Assembly: GCA_024693345.1 (NCBI GenBank)
Contig: JAILLB010000064.1
Span: 1 to 39,949, forward strand
Direction of reading: 5' to 3'
From: Clostridiales bacterium
GTDB lineage: Bacteria; Bacillota; Clostridia; Oscillospirales; CAG-272
DNA length: 39,949 bases
Part shown: positions 34,418 to 39,949 of the stretch, piece after piece
Layout: every line of letters begins with the position of its first letter
Position numbering within the stretch: the stretch's first letter is position 1
Made by a program: the position numbers and the translations under genes
Notes under the pieces: generated by a model
What the model saw: only the letters and a program-made list of their open reading frames with translations
Told to the model about the DNA's origin: nothing
The model's database searches: none

Positions 34418-35740
34418 ATGAAGAAAAACATCGCAATTAGAACTCTTTGTGCTTTAATCGCAGTTGTTCTGCTCGCAGTCTGCCTTGCAGGCTGCGGCAG
34501 TCCTGCCGACAACAAAGAAGACGATCTGTCAGCCTCGGTAAAATTGGACAGAGAGTCCGGAACAAAGCAATTAGAGGTAACAGTAAAACAGTATGTCGAT
34601 GGGGATACGACCCATTTCTATGTATCCGATTCAGCTGAACTCGGTACAGATGTGCTCAAAGCAAGATATCTTGCGGTAAACACACCTGAATCAACTGGTA
34701 AAATCGAAGAATATGGAAAGAAGGCTGCTGCATTTACTCGTGAAAAACTCGAAAGCGCAGTTTCAATTATAGTTGAATCTGACGATGGCAACTGGAACCT
34801 TGATTCAACCGGAACAAGATATCTTGTCTGGGTTTGGTACAAGCCATCAGAAGATGCCGACTACATAAATCTGAACATCGAAATACTTCAGAACGGGCTT
34901 GCAATTGCATCTAACTCAGGTAACAACCGCTATGGTTCTACATGTCTTGCAGCAATAGCTAAAGCCAAAGAGTTGAAACTCAATGTTCATTCAGGACAGA
35001 AAGACCCCGACTTTTTCTATGGCTCCGCAATTGAAGTTGATTTGAAGGAAATCAGGACAAACTTGGAGAGTTATTCAGGCAAAAAGGTGGCATTTACCGG
35101 TGTTGTTACAAAAAACAACAATAACACCGTATATGTGGAATCATATGACTCCGAAACAGATATATATTACGGCATAGCTGTTTACTACGGATTCAATCTT
35201 GCCGGCGAAGGACTAGAAATAATCAAGGTAGGCAACGAAGCTAGAATTGTCGGAACGGTTCAGTTCTATGAAGCCGGTGGTACTTATCAGGTATCTGGAC
35301 TTCAGTACAGAATAATGAAACCTGATGATCCGGACAACTTAAAACTCATAAGTACAGGTAAATCCGGTGCTTATGTGCTCACGGACCCCGAAAAGTTCAA
35401 CAATGAAAAAGTTTCCATCATAACAGATGACGAACTGAAAGAGTTTTCATATGCTGAACTAACAATGGACACCACAATTGAAATGCACGGACTCAAGGTA
35501 ACCAGAGTAAATGTTACCGAAAACGAAGACAGCTCATCCTATGGTTCAATGACTCTGTCTTGTTCCGTAAACGGACAAGCCATAACCGTTAGAACAAATC
35601 CGTTCTATGAAAACGGAGAACTAATCACAAAAGACTATTTCCAGGACAAGACCATAGATGTCAAAGGACTGGTCAGTTATTACAAAGGCGAATATCAAAT
35701 TAAAGTAATCTCTTTGGGAGATATTCAAGTAGGGCAATAA
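34418..35740 (+). CDS. Lipoprotein nuclease: staphylococcal nuclease domain plus OB-like domains
   Basis: A 440-residue lipoprotein (lipobox LAGC, Cys26). The SNase-like domain (about 52-195) has VDGDT (calcium Asp61, Asp63), ARYLAVNTPES (Arg83, Thr89, Glu91), YGKKAAAFTREKLESA and GTRYLVWVW (Arg134), matching the catalytic Arg35, Glu43 and Arg87 of the S. aureus enzyme. The position equal to calcium ligand Asp40 is Asn88. Two OB-like domains follow (about 215-310 and 345-437). It should cut DNA or RNA at the cell surface, as in the YhcR-type exported nucleases. The start lies seven bases after the binding-protein stop and has no visible Shine-Dalgarno site. Confidence 0.87.
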   Translation: MKKNIAIRTLCALIAVVLLAVCLAGCGSPADNKEDDLSASVKLDRESGTKQLEVTVKQYVDGDTTHFYVSDSAELGTDVLKARYLAVNTPESTGKIEEYGKKAAAFTREKLESAVSIIVESDDGNWNLDSTGTRYLVWVWYKPSEDADYINLNIEILQNGLAIASNSGNNRYGSTCLAAIAKAKELKLNVHSGQKDPDFFYGSAIEVDLKEIRTNLESYSGKKVAFTGVVTKNNNNTVYVESYDSETDIYYGIAVYYGFNLAGEGLEIIKVGNEARIVGTVQFYEAGGTYQVSGLQYRIMKPDDPDNLKLISTGKSGAYVLTDPEKFNNEKVSIITDDELKEFSYAELTMDTTIEMHGLKVTRVNVTENEDSSSYGSMTLSCSVNGQAITVRTNPFYENGELITKDYFQDKTIDVKGLVSYYKGEYQIKVISLGDIQVGQ

Positions 35741-35778
35741 AAAAATAAAACATAAATTTTTATGGGAGAATAATCTTT

Positions 35779-38049
35779 ATGAAAAAACTTTTAGCTTTAG
35801 TCATTAGCATTATTCTAGTCGTATCCCTTTTGTCATCATGTACAATAACTACTCCGGATGATAAAGGTTTGGATCAGGCATACGAATATGTGCTCACAAT
35901 GTACAAAGACAAACCGGTCGTAACTCCTTCAGACTACGATGTTATTGCAGTTGTTACGATTGATGGTGAAGCATTCCAGGTAAAATGGGAAGTTAATGTC
36001 ACCAAGGGAAGTGCTGACAGCGTTAAAGTTGTTCCGAATGAAAATGGAAAAACAGCTAAGATCGATGTCAACGAAAAAACAACAACAGAAATTGAGTATG
36101 AACTCAAGTTCACAGTTGAAAAGAACGGAAACAGCGCTTCAGCAGGATTCAATCACACTGTTCCGGAATACAAAGTGTATTCATGGCAGCAGTATGTTGA
36201 CGCTAAAGAAGATGAGACTCTGACTGTAAGAGGTATAGTAACAGGTATTATTGCAAAGTCTCTCGGAGATAGCTACAACTGCTTGTATTTCGAAGATAAT
36301 GACGGCGGTTATTATGCATACGGAATGACAGACGACCCGGTAGAGGGCGGCGTAAAAATCGGTGATGAAGTTTACGTAACAGGTAAGAGAACAACATACA
36401 GCGGAACATGGGAAATCAAAGAAGCAACATTTGAAATCGTAAGTTCAGGAAACACTGTAACTCCTCGTGACCTCACAGAAGTATATGCAAATGCATCATC
36501 ACTTAAAGATGAAGCACTTGCTTCATTACAGAGTTCATTAGTTACAGTCAAAGGTGTAGAAATCACAGGACAGGACACTGGCAGTGGTTATTACAAGTTC
36601 AAACTCGGCAAACTTGAATCCTATGTAAGAATTTCTTCTTCAGTATGTCCTCTTAACGCAGATGAGACAAGTGCTTTCATCGAAGGACACACAACTCACT
36701 TTGGTTATATAGCTGATGTAACAGGCGTTGTTTGCGTATACGACGGCGCTTTCTATATCACTCCTGTTGATGTTGCTGCAATCCAGTACAAGGAACTTCC
36801 CGAGAAGAGCGATGCTGAAAAGGTTGCTCTCGAAGTTGACCAGATTAAGTTCCCGAATTCAGTTTCAGAAGAAACAACATTCACTCTCAACCCGACAGGT
36901 TCAACATACACAGACGTTGTAATTGAATGGTCAGTTGAAGGCGAATGCGCTAAGATTGAAAACGGCGTTCTCACAATTTCTATCCCTGACAATGATGCAG
37001 TTGTTACAGTTAAAGCTGTAGTTAAAGCAGGTGAAACAGCTGAAGTACTCGAATTCACAATCAACGTTGTTGCTACAGAACTTTCATACAAGCAGATTGT
37101 TGAACTCGCTTATGCTCTCGGAACAAATGAAAAACTCGATGGCACATACAGACTCTTCGGTGAAGTTATTTCAATCGATACAGCATACTCAGAGCAGTAT
37201 GGCAACATCACTGTTACAATCGTCGTTGACGGAATGACCGAAAAACCGATTCAGTGCTACAGACTTAAAGGCGAAGGCGCTGAAGACATCAAAGTCGGTG
37301 ACCAAATCACAGTTGAAGGTACACTCAAGAACTACACAAAGAATGAAAATGTCACAATCGAATTTGATGCAGGATGCAAACTGCTCGGATTTGAAGAGAT
37401 TCCGGATCAGTCAAAGACACTCACAGCTGCTTATGGATTGGCAACAGGTGAGAAGATGACTTCTCCTTCAATTCTTACAGGTGTTATCAAATCAATCGAC
37501 ACAGCATACTCAGAGCAGTATGAAAACATCACCGTAACAATCGTATGCCCGGGATATGATGAATATCCGATCATGTGCTACAGACTTAAAGGTGAGGGTG
37601 CTTCACTTCTCGCAGTAGGCGACAAGATCACAGTATTCGGATTCATCAAGAACTACACAAAGAACGATGTTGTTACAATCGAATTTGATGCAGGATGCGT
37701 TCTCGTTCCGAATTCCAAGTACAATCAGGTTAAGACAGTAATGGCTGCATACAAACTTGCAGGCGGTAAGTCTCTTGCTGAAGAATCAGCACTTGAAGGT
37801 GTAATCGTAAGCATTGACACAGAATACTCAACACAGTATGAAAACATCACCGTAACAATCGTTGTTGCTGGTTTGACCGATTATCCGATCCAGTGCTTCA
37901 GACTTAAAGGTGAAGGCGCAGCTGATCTTAAAGTCGGCGACGAAATTTATGTCAAAGGTACACTTAAGAACTACGTTAAGAACGAAGTTTCTACAATTGA
38001 ATTTGACGCAGGTTGCGTTCTTGTTGGAGTTGTAGTACCTCTTCCGTAA
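35779..38049 (+). CDS. Lipoprotein with tandem OB-like repeats and Ig-like domains
   Basis: A 756-residue lipoprotein (lipobox LSSC, Cys21) behind GGGAG. After an Ig-like region (about 30-130) come two OB-like domains (about 133-335), the second Ig-like domain (about 345-432), then three near-identical repeats of about 100 residues (about 436-542, 545-645, 650-748). Each repeat has SIDTxYSxQYxNITVTIV, C(Y/F)RLKGEGA, VGD and EFDAGC. No catalytic motif is seen, so a binding or scaffold role is likely. The OB-like fold is my reading of the strand pattern. Location next to the nuclease suggests nucleic-acid binding, but this is not established. Confidence 0.78.
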   Translation: MKKLLALVISIILVVSLLSSCTITTPDDKGLDQAYEYVLTMYKDKPVVTPSDYDVIAVVTIDGEAFQVKWEVNVTKGSADSVKVVPNENGKTAKIDVNEKTTTEIEYELKFTVEKNGNSASAGFNHTVPEYKVYSWQQYVDAKEDETLTVRGIVTGIIAKSLGDSYNCLYFEDNDGGYYAYGMTDDPVEGGVKIGDEVYVTGKRTTYSGTWEIKEATFEIVSSGNTVTPRDLTEVYANASSLKDEALASLQSSLVTVKGVEITGQDTGSGYYKFKLGKLESYVRISSSVCPLNADETSAFIEGHTTHFGYIADVTGVVCVYDGAFYITPVDVAAIQYKELPEKSDAEKVALEVDQIKFPNSVSEETTFTLNPTGSTYTDVVIEWSVEGECAKIENGVLTISIPDNDAVVTVKAVVKAGETAEVLEFTINVVATELSYKQIVELAYALGTNEKLDGTYRLFGEVISIDTAYSEQYGNITVTIVVDGMTEKPIQCYRLKGEGAEDIKVGDQITVEGTLKNYTKNENVTIEFDAGCKLLGFEEIPDQSKTLTAAYGLATGEKMTSPSILTGVIKSIDTAYSEQYENITVTIVCPGYDEYPIMCYRLKGEGASLLAVGDKITVFGFIKNYTKNDVVTIEFDAGCVLVPNSKYNQVKTVMAAYKLAGGKSLAEESALEGVIVSIDTEYSTQYENITVTIVVAGLTDYPIQCFRLKGEGAADLKVGDEIYVKGTLKNYVKNEVSTIEFDAGCVLVGVVVPLP
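37084..38046 (+). repeat. Three tandem coding repeats of about 310 bases
   Basis: The three repeats share long identical DNA runs. Repeats 1 and 2 share AGCATACTCAGAGCAGTATG, and repeats 2 and 3 share GAAAACATCACCGTAACAAT within a longer match. This points to recent duplication within the gene. Confidence 0.85.
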
Positions 38050-38084
38050 TCAGAACTCAGAAGTTAACAATTAACACGTAAATG

Positions 38085-38118
38085 TTATGTCCACGGGACA
38101 GTTGTTCCGTGGACATAA
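38085..38118 (+). other. Perfect 12-bp hairpin between the OB-repeat gene and the last gene
   Basis: TTATGTCCACGG and CCGTGGACATAA pair completely around a ten-base loop. There is no T tract on either strand, so it does not look like a classical terminator. It lies about 35 bases after the previous stop and 20 before the next start, so it may stabilise or split the operon mRNA. Confidence 0.75.
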
Positions 38119-38138
38119 TAGAATTAATCGAGGTTTTT

Positions 38139-39791
38139 ATGAGAAAATTTATCTCAGCTTTGTTGTCAATAATCATGTGTCTTGTCCTGATGGCAGGTCT
38201 AGTGGTTGAAGGACTTCACTATGGAATAAAAAATACCGTGCGTGAAACGGCCAGCAAGGGTTCCTGCATGTCCGAATTGCCATCTGTAAAGGCGGATCCC
38301 AAAACGACTGAGGATTCAGCTGGTTATCAGGCCATGACCCTGTTAAGAGCAGAGAAGGAAGATACTGACATAATCAATAAAGTTTCTCTTGTCCTTAACG
38401 ATACCACGTTTACTCTCATAGGAAGCGCAATCTGCGATGCTCTTGACGAATGCGGTGTCAGCTATAAGCGTTCCGATATCATGGGAATCATGAGCGATGT
38501 GAAGTATTCGGAGGCAGTAAACAACATATTGTTTGAAGTTGCTGTCAGAATTGTAAACAGGGATGAAGAATCAAACAATAAGAAGTATCCGACTGGTGAA
38601 ATAATTGAAGTAATCGAGAATCATAAAGATGAAGTCGAGAGTTTCTTTGGATTTGAATTTCAAAAGTTCAACATCGATGTCACCCAGGATTTGCTGGATC
38701 AAATTGCAAAGCGCTGTTCGGACAAAGTGAAAACAAAGATAACGCTCAGTATTGAAGACAATTATGTTTTCACTCATCTTATAGAGGCTATTATTGGCGC
38801 ATTCAGAGATGTAATTGACACATATATAACCAATTATCTCAACAGTATCCAGTATTATCTGTCAAAGTTTATCTGCGAGATGCTCGATCAGAGCGGACTG
38901 GAGTATTCTCCCGACACCGTTGACAAGATTTCATACGATATAGTCAATTCAGATGAAATGGTCGATGTCGTTTACGATGCTCTGGCAAGAGTTGCCGAAC
39001 TTGTCACATCAGGAAAAACAAGCGGTTATGCAGATGAAATCTGCAAAGTGATAGACAGGCATGCTGGAACAATCAACAGATTTATAAGAGAAGAACTTGA
39101 AAAATTTGACATTAGAATTACAGGGGACGATTCCGAAAAGATTGCAAAATGGTACCAGGAATCCACCGGTTCAACTGAAAGACTTGACCCTGACAGTCCT
39201 ACATTTTTCACCGACATTCTTAAAGGCTATGTCATTGTTTATGCTGATACGATAGATTATGCTCTCAGCGGAAGCCAGCAGGTATTTGACGAACTCGAAA
39301 AGTATGTGCCAATTGAACTTGTTGAAGTACTTGCATATATACTGCCCGAAGAGAACATGACAATACTCAGGATAGGATACATATCCGGAGTTGCCGCATC
39401 GTCACTGTTCATTCTTGCTGTAGCAGTTCCGCATTTTCGCGTGCTTAAGTCACTCGGTGTATCCGGAATTGTGAGCGGTCTTTTCGCCGCTTCGATTGGC
39501 GGGATCGGATATCTAGCAGGACTGTTTTTACGACAAGTGGATGTTGATGTTGTAAAGATGCTTGTTGCAGTAATTGCAAAACAGGAATTAACCCTTGGAT
39601 TGATTGCGTTTGGATCAGGTCTTGTTTTGATGATAACTCATGCTATAGTTGCTTCTTCAGTGGCAAAAGCCGCATCTACAGGTGCAGCAACAGTGGCTGC
39701 ATCACAGGCGACAGCTCCATCCTCTGCTTCTGAACCTGCATCGGAGGCTCAAAGCGAACAGCCTTCTAAGCGTCAACTACTCGGTGATTGA
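38139..39791 (+). CDS. Multi-pass membrane protein of unknown function
   Basis: A 550-residue protein from ATG 38139 (behind CGAGG; the ORF-track start at 38082 runs through the hairpin). One membrane segment lies near the N-terminus (about 6-28). A long, acidic, mostly helical region of about 380 residues follows, with two related segments (FFGFEFQKFNIDVTQD and IREELEKFDIRITGD), suggesting an internal duplication. Three membrane segments lie at about 410-520, and an Ala/Ser/Gln-rich tail closes the protein. I do not recognise the family. It is the last gene of the importer-nuclease run. Its stop codon forms the loop of a 9-bp hairpin. Confidence 0.75.
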   Translation: MRKFISALLSIIMCLVLMAGLVVEGLHYGIKNTVRETASKGSCMSELPSVKADPKTTEDSAGYQAMTLLRAEKEDTDIINKVSLVLNDTTFTLIGSAICDALDECGVSYKRSDIMGIMSDVKYSEAVNNILFEVAVRIVNRDEESNNKKYPTGEIIEVIENHKDEVESFFGFEFQKFNIDVTQDLLDQIAKRCSDKVKTKITLSIEDNYVFTHLIEAIIGAFRDVIDTYITNYLNSIQYYLSKFICEMLDQSGLEYSPDTVDKISYDIVNSDEMVDVVYDALARVAELVTSGKTSGYADEICKVIDRHAGTINRFIREELEKFDIRITGDDSEKIAKWYQESTGSTERLDPDSPTFFTDILKGYVIVYADTIDYALSGSQQVFDELEKYVPIELVEVLAYILPEENMTILRIGYISGVAASSLFILAVAVPHFRVLKSLGVSGIVSGLFAASIGGIGYLAGLFLRQVDVDVVKMLVAVIAKQELTLGLIAFGSGLVLMITHAIVASSVAKAASTGAATVAASQATAPSSASEPASEAQSEQPSKRQLLGD

Positions 39792-39949
39792 ATCGCCGAG
39801 CATGGGAAAAAAGCCATGCGAAGTGATTAAAGTGGTTGAGTAGGCTATGAGAAAGGTCTCTGTAACATGAGAAACCGCTCAAATGTTATATGTGTCAAAG
39901 TCCCTGTATATGCTTCTCCAGTATACAGCGGGATGACTGTCTTTAAACA
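39780..39949 (+). ncRNA. Candidate structured RNA, cut by the window edge
   Basis: This 3' stretch holds no convincing ORF but dense pairing. There is a 9-bp hairpin CTCGGTGAT/ATCGCCGAG (39780-39800), then CATGG/CCATG with an A-rich loop (39801-39818). TGTAACAT/ATGTTATA (39861-39890) follows, and its loop holds AACCGCT, complementary to upstream AGTGGTT (39831-39837), a possible pseudoknot. Last is a 7-bp CTGTATA/TATACAG hairpin (39904-39928) extended by CCC/GGG. The family is not identified; the raiA-motif RNA of Clostridia is one candidate from memory only. Confidence 0.5.

Noticed and set aside
37084-38046. CRISPR array
   Set aside because: The repeats are about 310 bases, coding, and lack unique spacers; no cas genes are near.
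38085-38118. Rho-independent terminator after the OB-repeat gene
   Set aside because: The stem is strong but no T tract follows on the plus or minus strand.

Overview
The window looks like the chromosome of an anaerobic, low-to-moderate GC Firmicute of the class Clostridia, probably a gut or rumen fermenter. This rests on Shine-Dalgarno sites of the AGGAGG type, sigma-A promoters with extended -10 elements, a group B type [FeFe] hydrogenase, the HisZ + short HisG form of ATP phosphoribosyltransferase, lipoproteins with clear lipoboxes, and several glycan-degrading enzymes. I cannot name the species from sequence alone. No mobile element, CRISPR array, tRNA or rRNA was seen.

Layout. (1) 1-3.5 kb, plus strand: the 3' part of a LacZ-type beta-galactosidase, tightly coupled to a metallophosphoesterase, uridine kinase and a PhnP-like metallo-beta-lactamase hydrolase, ended by a terminator. 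(2) 3.5-4.3 kb: a hicAB toxin-antitoxin pair under a near-perfect promoter. The hicA frame is interrupted by one amber codon, and the rest of the toxin continues in frame behind it. (3) 4.3-7.4 kb, minus strand: a GH3 glycosidase followed by a HAD-family phosphatase. (4) 7.5-10.7 kb, plus: an RpiB-family sugar-phosphate isomerase and a fused ATPase-permease of the MacB type. (5) 10.8-19.0 kb, plus: a complete histidine operon, hisCBZGDHAFIEK, with a strong promoter and a dyad just downstream of it. (6) 19.1-24.8 kb, minus: an APH-like kinase, the [FeFe] hydrogenase, a cysteine desulfurase, an Asp-box (sialidase-like) protein and a membrane-anchored beta-helix-like repeat protein. (7) 25.0-27.5 kb, plus: a large surface-anchored M6-like metalloprotease. 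(8) 27.5-28.8 kb, minus: an AAA/DUF4143-type ATPase. (9) 29.1-39.8 kb, plus: an RDD membrane protein, a CUT1-type ABC importer (ATPase, two permeases, binding lipoprotein), a lipoprotein with a staphylococcal-nuclease domain plus OB-like domains, a lipoprotein with tandem OB-like repeats, and an unknown multi-pass membrane protein. (10) From about 39.78 kb to the right edge: a likely structured RNA with several hairpins and a possible pseudoknot.

How the genes may work together. The histidine operon is a self-contained pathway. The most interesting candidate system is region 9. A carbohydrate-type ABC importer sits directly beside an exported nuclease lipoprotein and an OB-repeat lipoprotein, all in one direction with short gaps, which suggests extracellular nucleic-acid capture, cleavage and uptake. 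That function is inferred from gene context and is not shown by the sequence.
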